A program made the position numbers and the translations under genes. Positions 57,201 through 64,000 of a DNA stretch of 64,000 bases are shown piece by piece. The stretch is from RI-231 sp041394905 (lineage in GTDB: Bacteria; Acidobacteriota; Terriglobia; Bryobacterales; UBA6623). Under the pieces are notes generated by a model. The model was not told the DNA's origin. It did not search any database and was given only the letters and a program-made list of their open reading frames with translations. The DNA lies in NCBI GenBank assembly GCA_041394905.1, contig JAWKHJ010000003.1:479677-543676 (forward strand), in the 5' to 3' direction. Position 1 is the stretch's first letter; every line of letters begins with the position of its first letter.

Positions 57201-57507
57201 TCAACGTTTTCTTCGATGTAGCCGCTGAATCCATCGGCCGTGACGGCCAAGTCGTAGGAGCCTGCCTGCACGTTCGAAAACGTGTAGCGACCGTTCTCGT
57301 CAGTCGAGGCTTGCCGTGTCTGGGACGTGCCACGGTTGGTAATCGTCACATTGACGCTGGAATGACGCCGCCAGAGGCGTCTTGGACGGTGCCGACGATC
57401 GAGCCGTAAAGCACCTGCGCTTTAGCGGCTGGGGCGTGACATTGCGAGCAGCAAAAGACCCGGGAGCAAAGCTCGGCGAGTCCGTGCGCGCGAGAGCGCA
57501 TATTCAT
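54202..57507 (-). CDS. Oar-like TonB-dependent receptor family protein (tandem copy B), several indels
   Basis: About 1100 residues, collinear and very similar to copy A through the regulatory domain, plug and barrel. Examples are TVNVSTNNFDAEQGMAGGAAIT, and the same C-terminal NSASFMQVLSAVQDQRQF. ATG 57507 has an AGGGAGA site. The frame moves within the signal peptide (LLPGLLLLAMS in another phase), near 57355 and near 56975, then is open to the end. It is probably an outer-membrane receptor for a related substrate. Differences from copy A are scattered through the barrel, with loop changes near 56460 and the N-terminus. Confidence 0.87.
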
Positions 57508-57582
57508 CTAGTTCTCCCTTACTTGTTCCCCGCGCCCGAGGCGATTGTCCAAACACTGGCTCGGAGTCGAGCCCCGCCTGAC

Positions 57583-57631
57583 GGGGAACTGTTGCTAACC
57601 TTCGTGAGCCGAAGTTCCCCGGTTGGGAACT
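57583..57631 (-). promoter_or_regulatory. Overlapping inverted repeats in the leader of Oar-like copy B
   Basis: Three arms: GGGGAACT (57583-57590), AGTTCCCC (57613-57620) and GGGAACT (57625-57631). The middle arm can pair with either neighbour, so two mutually exclusive hairpins are possible in the transcript. No known riboswitch is recognised. The region 57508-57837 has no gene. Confidence 0.45.
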
Positions 57632-57693
57632 GCGTCGAACGTTGACGATGGGCCGGGGCGCGAGACATTTCGCCCGACCCGTATTTCCTTCCG

Positions 57694-57722
57694 AGTGTAG
57701 GAAAGCACGCAGCGCGTGTCAA
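57694..57722 (-). promoter_or_regulatory. Predicted sigma70 promoter of Oar-like copy B
   Basis: On the minus strand TTGACA (57722-57717), a 17-nt spacer and TACACT (57699-57694). The leader would be about 180 nt, close to the leader length of copy A. Confidence 0.7.
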
Positions 57723-57837
57723 CGTTAGGATTTCACACAGGAAAATTACCCGTATGGTCTATTTTCATCAACGAAAAATGGTCAATCAAGAAGCAGACGG
57801 ACAAACGCAACGCTCTCAGCCCGAAGGAGGCCCCTCC

Positions 57838-58827
57838 ATGCTTCGCTCGTTCGCCGCCGGATCTGCGATCCTGCTACTAACCTTCATGTCAGCGTCTGCC
57901 GAAACCCACCGCTTCGAGCCGAAGCGCTACCACAACACCTTCTCGTTCGCCCATGAGCCGGTCCTGCGCGTCAAGCCAGGCGACCGCATCGTCACCAAAA
58001 CCATTGATGCCCGCGGTTTCGACGCCGCGAACAACCAAGTCGGCGAGCGGCCCAATCCGCAGACCGGCCCGTTCTACGTCGAGGGCGCTGAGCCCGGCGA
58101 TGTGCTCTGGTGCACTTCGAGAAGATCGAGCCGGCCCGCGCGACCGCCTGGTCGAGCAGCCTGCTGGCGCCCCTATGCGGCAGACCCGGCTTTCCTGCGC
58201 TTCGAAGGCGAGCGCGAGCAGACTACCGAAACCTGGAACATCGACAAGCAGCGCGGAGTAGCCCGCGTCGCCTCTGACGCCATCCTCCCCAGGGGGATTG
58301 AAGTCCCCTTGCAACCCATGCTAGGGCTGCGTCGCCGTAGCGCCTCCGCGTAAGGAGGCGGTCGCCACCAGCACCCCCGGCGAATTCGGCGGCAACATGG
58401 ACTACAACGGCATGAACGCGGGCGTCACGCTCATGCTGCCTGTGTCCGGAGCCCGGCACCCTGCTCTTCTTCGGCGACGGCCACGCCCGCCAAGGCGACG
58501 GCGAGGTGGTCGGCAATGCGCTCGAAATCGCGATGGACGTCGAGCTCACCGTCGACCTCATCAAGGGAAAGAGCATCGGCTGGCCGCGCCTGGAAAACGA
58601 CACCCACATCATGGCCATCGGCAGCGCAAGACCGCTGTTGCAGGCGCTGCAACACGCCACCACCGAAGCTCCAGCGCTGGCTGATGAGCGACTACGGCTT
58701 CAGCGAGCGCGGCTCGTCTCTGCTGATGGGCCACGCCCTCGAGTACGACATCGCCAACGTGGTCGATCCGCACTTCACCGTGGTGGCCAAGATCCGAAAG
58801 GATCTACTCAAACCCGGGCGCCCCTAA
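57838..58827 (+). CDS. Acetamidase/formamidase-family protein, exported, with at least five indels
   Basis: A GAAGGAGG site precedes ATG 57838 and a signal peptide (SFAAGSAILLLTFMSASAETH). Family blocks, in shifting phases, are PVLRVKPGDRIVTKTIDARGFDA, GPFYVEGAEPGDVL, HFEKIEPARATAWSSS, GEFGGNMDYNGMNAGVTLMLPV, GTLLFFGDGHARQGDGEVVGNALEIAMDVELTVDL and the C-terminal DYGFSERGSSLLMGHALEYDIANVVDPHFTVVAKI. Shifts fall near 58107, 58175, 58322, 58448 and 58670, mostly one extra base in a short run. Repaired length is about 330. The family hydrolyses formamide or acetamide; here the protein is exported and the substrate unknown. Confidence 0.8.
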
Positions 58828-58866
58828 AACTGCGCGACCCGTGCTATCTTCGGCCACCGAAGCGTT

Positions 58867-59220
58867 ATGCAAGCGCTTTCAAGGCATACTTGCAATACGT
58901 TGCGCCATCTTTTTCGCCCTGGCCGCGGCCTCCGTATCGGCGCAGACCGCTCTGCGCCATCCGGCCGTTCCGCTCGGCACGCACGATCCCGATCTGAGCG
59001 TCTGATCGATGGACGACGAGGCCAACAGATCGCCGACCAAGCACTGGACCGGCGAGAACCAAAACCTGTCGTCGATGATCCGGATCGACGGCCAATCCTG
59101 ATCGCCTGATCGGAGCCGACCCGCGATTCTTGTTCGACCAGCCAGCAATGCCGGCTCTGCCCCAGACCCGTCGCGCCCACTGCGCGTGAGGGCGCGATCA
59201 TTCTGCTGTATCGCCGAAAG
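58867..59220 (+). pseudogene. 5' remnant of a glutaminase-like (DUF5127 family) exported protein
   Basis: One phase reads a signal-like stretch (IFFALAAASVSAQTALRHP) and then VPLGTHDPDLSV, stop, SMDDEANRSPTKHWTGENQNLSSMIRIDGQS, stop. A phase change gives LIGADPRFLFDQPAMPALPQTRR. This matches the N-terminus of fungal-type GtaA glutaminases and bacterial DUF5127/DUF4965 proteins, in which both stop positions (near 59009 and 59100) are normally Trp. Homology ends near 59190 and the rest of the gene is absent. No intact start codon lies in phase. It is a truncated, decayed gene immediately before a tRNA. Confidence 0.65.
58868..58881. promoter_or_regulatory. LacI-family-type operator
   Basis: TGCAAGCGCTTTCA, an imperfect palindrome around AAGCGCTT of the LacI/GalR/CcpA type. 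A TATCTT element (58845-58850) lies 17 nt upstream, the same layout as before the GH2 gene. Confidence 0.6.
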
Positions 59221-59269
59221 GCCGGCGGTTTGGCACACTGGGGGGAGCGGCGAGGGGTTGCCGCAACCG

Positions 59270-59344
59270 GGCGCGGTAGCCAAGTGGTAAGGCAGAAGCC
59301 TGCAAAGCTTTGATTCGCCGGTTCAATTCCGGCCCGCGCCTCCA
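59270..59344 (+). tRNA. tRNA-Cys (GCA), copy 2
   Basis: The acceptor stem GGCGCGG pairs with CCGCGCC, with U73. The anticodon stem GAAGC/GCTTT closes with one G:U pair, and the loop CTGCAAA has anticodon GCA. The T arm GCCGG TTCAATT CCGGC and the encoded CCA are present. It shares the acceptor stem with copy 1 but differs in the anticodon stem, D loop, variable loop and T arm. Such a divergent second copy may be a less used or acquired isoacceptor. Confidence 0.9.
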
Positions 59345-59400
59345 ATTCTCCTCTAGGGTCCGGAATGTCCCTGTGTTATCCTGTCCCCGCAGAATCGCCA

Positions 59401-59414
59401 TGTAAGCGCTTTCA
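59401..59414. promoter_or_regulatory. LacI-family-type operator upstream of the GH2 gene
   Basis: TGTAAGCGCTTTCA, one base from the perfect palindrome TGTAAGCGCTTACA. A TATCCT -10-like element (59377-59382) lies 18 nt upstream, so a bound repressor would block early elongation or initiation. Confidence 0.68.
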
Positions 59415-59456
59415 CATAGGCCTTTGCATCGCTTTTTCGACCCTGTTGCCGAAACC

Positions 59457-61730
59457 ATGACCAGAACGCTCGCTCTTCTCGCCTTCACCTCCGCCCTCTT
59501 GCTGCACGGCGCCGACTACAAGCCCGCCGACGGCCCTTTGATGACGCGGTGGGCCAAACAGGTCTCGCCCGACAACGCCCTGCCCGAGTACCCCCGGCCG
59601 CAACTTCGCCGTGACGAGTGGATCAACCTCAACGGCATGTGGCAATACGCCATCGTCGACCGTGACGCCGAGCAACCCTCGAGCTGGCAAGGTGAGATTC
59701 TCGTTCCCTTCGTACCGCAGGCCGCACTTTCAGGCATCGGCAAGCCGGTCTCGCCCGATCAGGCGCTGTGGTACCGCCGCACGTTCGAGGTCCCGGCGGA
59801 CTGGCGCGGCGCGCGGATTCGGCTCAACTTCGGCGCCGTAGACTGGCAAGCGACCGTCTGGCTCAACGGCGTCAAACTCGGCGAGCACCGCGGTGGCTAT
59901 ACGCCATTTTCGTTTGAGCTCAGCGATGCGCTCGCGACCGGCGCGGACCAGGAGATCGTCGTGCGCGTTTGGGACCCGACGGACATCGGCGCCCAGCCGC
60001 GCGGCAAGCAGGTCAACGAGCCTCAGGGGATCTGGTACACCGCCGTCACCGGCATCTGGCAGACCGTCTGGGTGGAGCCCGTCGGTCCGGTTTCGATTGA
60101 GCGTCTTTGGCTTGAGCCCGACATCGACAACGGCCGCCTGATCGTGAAGGCTGTGCTGCATGGCAATCCCGCCGGCGTGCAACTGCGCGCCCGCGCGCTC
60201 GATGGCGAGCAGCAGGTCGCCCAAGCCTTCGGCCCTGCCGGCGAAGGCCTCGAATTGCGCATCCCCAAACAGAAACTTTGGTCGCCCGAGTCACCGCATC
60301 TATACGATCTCGAGGTCGCGCTCGAGCGCGGCAACCAAACACTCGACTCCGCCGAAAGCTACTTCGCCATGCGCAAGATCGCCCTGAAGCGCGACGAACG
60401 CGGCTACCAGATGCTCGCCCTCAACAACGAGATCCTGTTCCAGATGGGCCCGCTCGACCAAGGATGGTGGCCGGACGGTCTCTACACGGCGCCGACTGAC
60501 GAAGCTCTGATTTACGACATCAAGGTCACCAAAGACCTCGGCTTCAACATGGCGCGCAAGCACGTAAAGGTCGAGCCCGACCGCTGGTACTACCATTGCG
60601 ATCAGCTCGGCTTGCTGGTTTGGCAGGACATGCCCAGCGGCTTCCTCGGACGCGGCCACGAGCGCAGCCTTTTCGTCTTTCCCTGGGACGAGGACGCCAA
60701 GCGAACCGGCAATGCCCAGGCCCAGTTCGAAGGCGAGTTGCGCGAGATGATCGACCACCTGCAGCAGTTCCCCTCCATCGTCACGTGGGTGCCTTTCAAT
60801 GAAGGCTGGGGCCAATACGATACCGCCCGCATCGCCAAATGGATCCGCCAGTACGACCCGACGCGGCTCGTCAACGCAGCCTCTGGTTGGACCGACCGTG
60901 GCGTCGGCGACGTCTACGACACGCACATCTATCCCGGCCCCGGCATGCAGTACGGAGGCAAGGACCGCGCGGCCGTGCTAGGCGAGTTCGGCGGCCTGGG
61001 TTGGCCCGTCGATGACCATCTGTGGTGGAACAAGCGCAACTGGGGCTACCGCACCTACCACTCGCGCGACGAGCTCGCCACGCAATACGAAAAGGTCGTC
61101 GGCGAAGTCGTCGGCCCAATCAGCCGAGGACTGGCTGCGGCGATCTACACGCAAACCACAGACGTCGAAGGCGAGGTCAACGGCCTGATGACCTACGACC
61201 GCGACATGGTGAAGTTCGACGCGGCCAAGCTGCGCGCAATCCACGATAAGCTCTACGCCAAGCCGCGTCCGTCGCGCGTCTTGCTGCCGGCCGGCCACGA
61301 CAAGCCGCAACCCTGGCGCTATACCTTCAAGTCGCCGGGCAAAGGCTGGGAGCAAGCCCGCTTTAACGACCGCCGCTGGTCGGATGGCGAAGCGCCCTTC
61401 CGCGAAAAGCCGGACGCCGAGTTCGTCAACGGCACGGAATGGGAAGGCCCCTCGATCTGGATGCGGCGTACGTTTACGATCGACCAAATGCCGAAGAGCC
61501 TCTGGCTCGAGATCCAGCACACGGTGACGGACGGTGAGGTCTATATCAACGGACAGAAGGTGGACACGCTCGACCGTTTCAGCCGCCGCGAGTACCGCCA
61601 CACCGACATCAGCGAGCACCTCGGCGCGCTCAAGCAAGGCGAAAACGTGATCGCCGTCCATGCGGCCGTCGGGGCCAACCCGCGCGACGATCCGAAGAAC
61701 GTCGACGTCGGTCTCTACACCGTCGAGTAG
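59457..61730 (+). CDS. Exported glycoside hydrolase family 2 protein (beta-galactosidase-like)
   Basis: About 757 residues. ATG 59457 gives a signal peptide (TLALLAFTSALLLHGA). Domains are the GH2 sugar-binding sandwich (LWYRRTFEVPADWRGARIRLNFGAVDWQATVWLNGVKLGEHRGGYTPF, about 90-200), the Ig-like domain (about 210-320) and the TIM barrel with acid/base Glu in WVPFNEGWGQYD and the candidate nucleophile in LGEFGGLGW. A C-terminal carbohydrate-binding-like module (PQPWRYTFKSPGKGW to NVIAVHAAVG) is shared with the DUF1553 protein of this window. Likely substrate is a beta-linked polysaccharide fragment. It converges on the oxidoreductase gene 2 nt downstream. Confidence 0.92.
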   Translation: MTRTLALLAFTSALLLHGADYKPADGPLMTRWAKQVSPDNALPEYPRPQLRRDEWINLNGMWQYAIVDRDAEQPSSWQGEILVPFVPQAALSGIGKPVSPDQALWYRRTFEVPADWRGARIRLNFGAVDWQATVWLNGVKLGEHRGGYTPFSFELSDALATGADQEIVVRVWDPTDIGAQPRGKQVNEPQGIWYTAVTGIWQTVWVEPVGPVSIERLWLEPDIDNGRLIVKAVLHGNPAGVQLRARALDGEQQVAQAFGPAGEGLELRIPKQKLWSPESPHLYDLEVALERGNQTLDSAESYFAMRKIALKRDERGYQMLALNNEILFQMGPLDQGWWPDGLYTAPTDEALIYDIKVTKDLGFNMARKHVKVEPDRWYYHCDQLGLLVWQDMPSGFLGRGHERSLFVFPWDEDAKRTGNAQAQFEGELREMIDHLQQFPSIVTWVPFNEGWGQYDTARIAKWIRQYDPTRLVNAASGWTDRGVGDVYDTHIYPGPGMQYGGKDRAAVLGEFGGLGWPVDDHLWWNKRNWGYRTYHSRDELATQYEKVVGEVVGPISRGLAAAIYTQTTDVEGEVNGLMTYDRDMVKFDAAKLRAIHDKLYAKPRPSRVLLPAGHDKPQPWRYTFKSPGKGWEQARFNDRRWSDGEAPFREKPDAEFVNGTEWEGPSIWMRRTFTIDQMPKSLWLEIQHTVTDGEVYINGQKVDTLDRFSRREYRHTDISEHLGALKQGENVIAVHAAVGANPRDDPKNVDVGLYTVE

Positions 61731-61732
61731 CG

Positions 61733-63223
61733 CTAGCCGGATACCGGGTGCTCGGACAGCGCTTCCTTTGCCGGGTCGAAGAACATCACGCGATTGCGCC
61801 GATACGCTTCGACGCCCAGCGCGACAGCGACCTGGGAGCGATAGCCCAGATGCCCGTCGAGCGGCGTAGGCTTACGCGTACGGATCGCCTCGATGAAGTA
61901 CTGCCGGAAGGTCGGCGTCGGCGGCGCGTCGATGCGCAGCTTCAATTGAATGGCCTGCTTCTCGGCCCGTTCTTCGAAGAGCCTCTGGAAGTAGTCATCG
62001 TAGGAAGGGCCGGGTTTTGCGATCGACGGGTCCTTTTTGACGTACTCGTCATAGCGCCCCTTCCAATCCGGCTCGGCCAGGAGCATTTGCACGAGCTGGT
62101 TCTTGCGCCGCGCCGGCTGGCCGCGAAAGTCCGTCGGACGCGGCTCGCCCTTCTCTTCAATCCAGCGGCCCATCTTGTCCAGCCCGCTGCGCACCACTTT
62201 GTCCTTGAAGTCGTCGCGATAAGGATCCTCGGGCTCAATCAAGATGTAGTCGGGACGCATCTGGCTGCCGCCGTGGAAGTGGATATTCGCCTCGTTGCCG
62301 CGGATGACGATCGGCAACTCGACTGAGTTGTTCAGCGACCCGCCGCACACAAGCGTGTACTGGCCTGGGAAGTCGAGCGTGATGACGAACGTGTCGGGCA
62401 CCTGCATCACCTGCTTGGGCGTGAAGTAGTTGCCGCCCGAGCCTACCGCGCGGATCGGGAACTCGCGGCCCAACACGTGGATGAGCGGCGTGATGTGGTG
62501 ATAGAAGAGGTCCGTCGCGATGCCGCCCGAGTAGTCCCAATAGCGCCGCCAGCGGAAGAAGCGTTCCTTGTCGAAAGGCACCTTCGGAGCGTTACCCAAG
62601 AAGGCCTCCCAATCGATGTTCGCCTCGGAAGCGCCCTCATCGATCGGGTAGTTCCACGGCGGTTGGCGCGCGTTGCGGCTGCGGCTGGTCTGGTTCCAAA
62701 GCACCTTGCCCAACACCCCGTCTGCGACGGCCTTGCGCGCCGGCTCCCAAATGCCGTGCGCCATGTGTTCACTGTCGACCGACAGGATGCGCTGGGTCTC
62801 TTCGGAGACGCGGACCATCTCCTTGGCCTCCTCGACCGTCATGCACATCGGCTTTTCGACGTCGACGTCCTTGCCGGCGCGCATCGCGTCGATCGCCATC
62901 GGCGCATGCCAATGGTCGGGCGTGCAGACGATGACCGCATCGACATTCGAGTCGCCGAGCAAGTCGCGGTAGTTCTTGTAGCCCTTCGCGCCGGTCTTTG
63001 AGACGCCTGCGTCAAGCCGTGGCGCATAGATGTCGCACACGGCCGTCACTCGCGTCTCCGGCCGCTCTCCGAACTCCTGCAGATGGCCGCGAGAGATGTT
63101 GCCCAGCCCGATCACGCCGATGCCGATCACGTCGTTTGCGCCGCGAATCCGACTATAGGAAGCCGCGCTTGCGGCAAGGGCGGTGTAGCGCAGCACTTGG
63201 CGCCGAGAGTGTTGGGTTGGCAT
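61733..63223 (-). CDS. Gfo/Idh/MocA-family oxidoreductase with twin-arginine signal
   Basis: A 496-residue protein. ATG 63223 gives a Tat-like signal (SRRQVLRYTALAASAAS). The Rossmann domain has IGIGVIGLGNISRGH and VEKPM (conserved Glu-Lys-Pro), with DHWHAPMAIDAMRAGKD. The C-terminal alpha/beta domain includes WRRYWDYSGGIATDLFYHHITPLIHVLG. Many exported members act on sugars. The longer frame start at 63256 would exclude a good signal peptide. Substrate unknown. Confidence 0.9.
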   Translation of the reverse strand: MPTQHSRRQVLRYTALAASAASYSRIRGANDVIGIGVIGLGNISRGHLQEFGERPETRVTAVCDIYAPRLDAGVSKTGAKGYKNYRDLLGDSNVDAVIVCTPDHWHAPMAIDAMRAGKDVDVEKPMCMTVEEAKEMVRVSEETQRILSVDSEHMAHGIWEPARKAVADGVLGKVLWNQTSRSRNARQPPWNYPIDEGASEANIDWEAFLGNAPKVPFDKERFFRWRRYWDYSGGIATDLFYHHITPLIHVLGREFPIRAVGSGGNYFTPKQVMQVPDTFVITLDFPGQYTLVCGGSLNNSVELPIVIRGNEANIHFHGGSQMRPDYILIEPEDPYRDDFKDKVVRSGLDKMGRWIEEKGEPRPTDFRGQPARRKNQLVQMLLAEPDWKGRYDEYVKKDPSIAKPGPSYDDYFQRLFEERAEKQAIQLKLRIDAPPTPTFRQYFIEAIRTRKPTPLDGHLGYRSQVAVALGVEAYRRNRVMFFDPAKEALSEHPVSG

Positions 63224-63424
63224 CACGGCGCCATTGTAGCGTCCGCGGAAGGCCAAACCATGGTCCCGCTTCTTCGCTCGGCGGAAGACCTTAGCCGGCC
63301 ATGGTACTCACAAAAACCGTTTGAACCCTCGGTTCCATTGAACGAGCAGCGAAATCGGCTCATTCTTTCTACAGGGAGCACACGTTATTTCGCCATGCTA
63401 GCCGCCCTTGAAATTCAACCCGCC

Positions 63425-63955
63425 ATGGACACCAACTCCATTCCTTCTCGTCCGCACTTGCGCGTCGAGCCGCGCCGCGCACCCGCTGAAGTCGTCACGC
63501 TGTTCGTCGCCGCCTGGGTCGGCAATCGACGCTTCTGCGAGGCCCGTGTGATCGAGCGCGGCGAGGATTCGATGACGATCTTAGCCGCCGCGCCGCTCGA
63601 GAAAGGCGAGCAGGTGTGGTTCAACGAGAGCTCGGTCGGTAGTGGGTTGTTCGTGAGCGACTCGTCACACGAGGACTCTGGCTTCCGCATCGAGCTGCAG
63701 CGCGAGCGCCGGCGTTCGCCGCGCTGGCGGGTCGACGAGCACGGCGAGATGGAATGGCGCGCGAATGAGAAGACCGTGCGCGCGAGTGTCGTGGTCCTGG
63801 ACGTCTCTGCCGGCGGCCTGCGTATTCGCACGACGGATACTGTTCCGGAATCGGGCGAAGTCCGCATCAAGTTTGCCGGTATGGTGCGCGACGGCGAGCT
63901 CCGCTACACTCTCCCGATGGGCGAAGCAACCGTCGCCGGGATTGAGTTCGCCTAG
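63425..63955 (+). CDS. PilZ-domain protein (c-di-GMP receptor type)
   Basis: About 176 residues. The C-terminal half is a PilZ domain with both c-di-GMP motifs: RRSPRWRVDEHG (RxxxR) near residue 98 and DVSAGGLRI (D/NxSxxG) near 129. The N-terminal half (VVTLFVAAWVGNRRFCEARVIERGEDSMTILAAAPLEKGEQVWF) looks like a second PilZ-like or YcgR-N-like barrel. ATG 63425 is chosen, with 63395 as alternative; a longer frame to 63083 lies antisense to the oxidoreductase. The stretch 63224-63424 and the last 45 nt hold nothing else I can support. Confidence 0.85.
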   Translation: MDTNSIPSRPHLRVEPRRAPAEVVTLFVAAWVGNRRFCEARVIERGEDSMTILAAAPLEKGEQVWFNESSVGSGLFVSDSSHEDSGFRIELQRERRRSPRWRVDEHGEMEWRANEKTVRASVVVLDVSAGGLRIRTTDTVPESGEVRIKFAGMVRDGELRYTLPMGEATVAGIEFA

Positions 63956-64000
63956 AGAAGGAATCCAAAATCGTATACACTGCCTCCAAACCCCATAGGA

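Noticed and set aside
58867..59220. UGA read as tryptophan (recoding)
   Set aside because: Intact genes in the window use TGG for Trp and TGA as a stop, and prfB itself depends on UGA termination.
1..64000. Insertion sequences, integrases or phage genes
   Set aside because: No transposase DDE, integrase or phage structural motifs found other than the phage-like T6SS parts.

Overview
The window is GC-rich, densely coded DNA from a single bacterial chromosome. It is most like an acidobacterium of the Solibacter/Bryobacter type. The reasons are the pair of Oar-like TonB-dependent receptors with N-terminal carboxypeptidase-regulatory domains, the DUF1549/DUF1553 cytochrome-DUF1501-CRTAC1 set, the many secreted CAZyme-type proteins, and a Proteobacteria-like type VI secretion system. 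This taxonomic reading comes from family content, not from a marker-gene comparison.

Layout. 1-2.6 kb: the start of a secreted beta-propeller/PHP-type hydrolase that runs off the left edge. 2.66-11.4 kb: envelope and housekeeping genes on the plus strand. A translationally coupled run (M19 dipeptidase, small membrane protein, HAD phosphatase, NfeD protease, slipin) is followed by a SPOR protein, lipA, lnt and prfB. The prfB gene keeps its programmed +1 frameshift site. A polyphosphate kinase 2 gene follows. 12.3-37.3 kb: a type VI secretion locus. One minus-strand operon (tssB, tssC, two hcp, tagJ, tssA, tssE, tssF, tssG, clpV, vgrG) is divergent from plus-strand genes for a fused TssB-TssC-like sheath protein, two different TssK baseplate proteins, TssL and TssM. 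Embedded on the opposite strand is an unusual proline-rich membrane protein with eleven copies of a short GEFTxLFG-type motif. TssJ and a PAAR protein were not found.

37.3-42.7 kb: four glycan genes. They are a divergent MurG/Alg13-14-like glycosyltransferase, an Alg1-like mannosyltransferase, an Alg2-like mannosyltransferase and a PglK-like ABC flippase. Together they look like the early dolichol-pathway steps of eukaryotic N-glycosylation, built in a bacterium; this is the most interesting system in the window. 42.7-43.0 kb: tRNA-Gly(GCC) and tRNA-Cys(GCA) with a strong hairpin between them. 43.1-50.4 kb: a minus-strand operon of TPR lipoprotein, CRTAC1 repeat protein, DUF1549/1553 cytochrome and DUF1501 protein. 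50.5-57.5 kb: tandem duplicated Oar-like receptors, each with its own sigma70-type promoter, long leader and terminator. 57.8-64 kb: acetamidase/formamidase-like gene, a decayed glutaminase-like remnant, a second tRNA-Cys(GCA), a GH2 glycosidase, a Gfo/Idh/MocA oxidoreductase and a PilZ protein. Two LacI-family-type operators sit before the glutaminase remnant and the GH2 gene.

A caution applies throughout. About fifteen genes carry one or more single-base indels, often mutually compensating and often at short homopolymers, while neighbouring genes are clean. This pattern points to sequence or assembly errors more than to decay. For these genes I give the span of the reconstructed gene and say where the frame moves.
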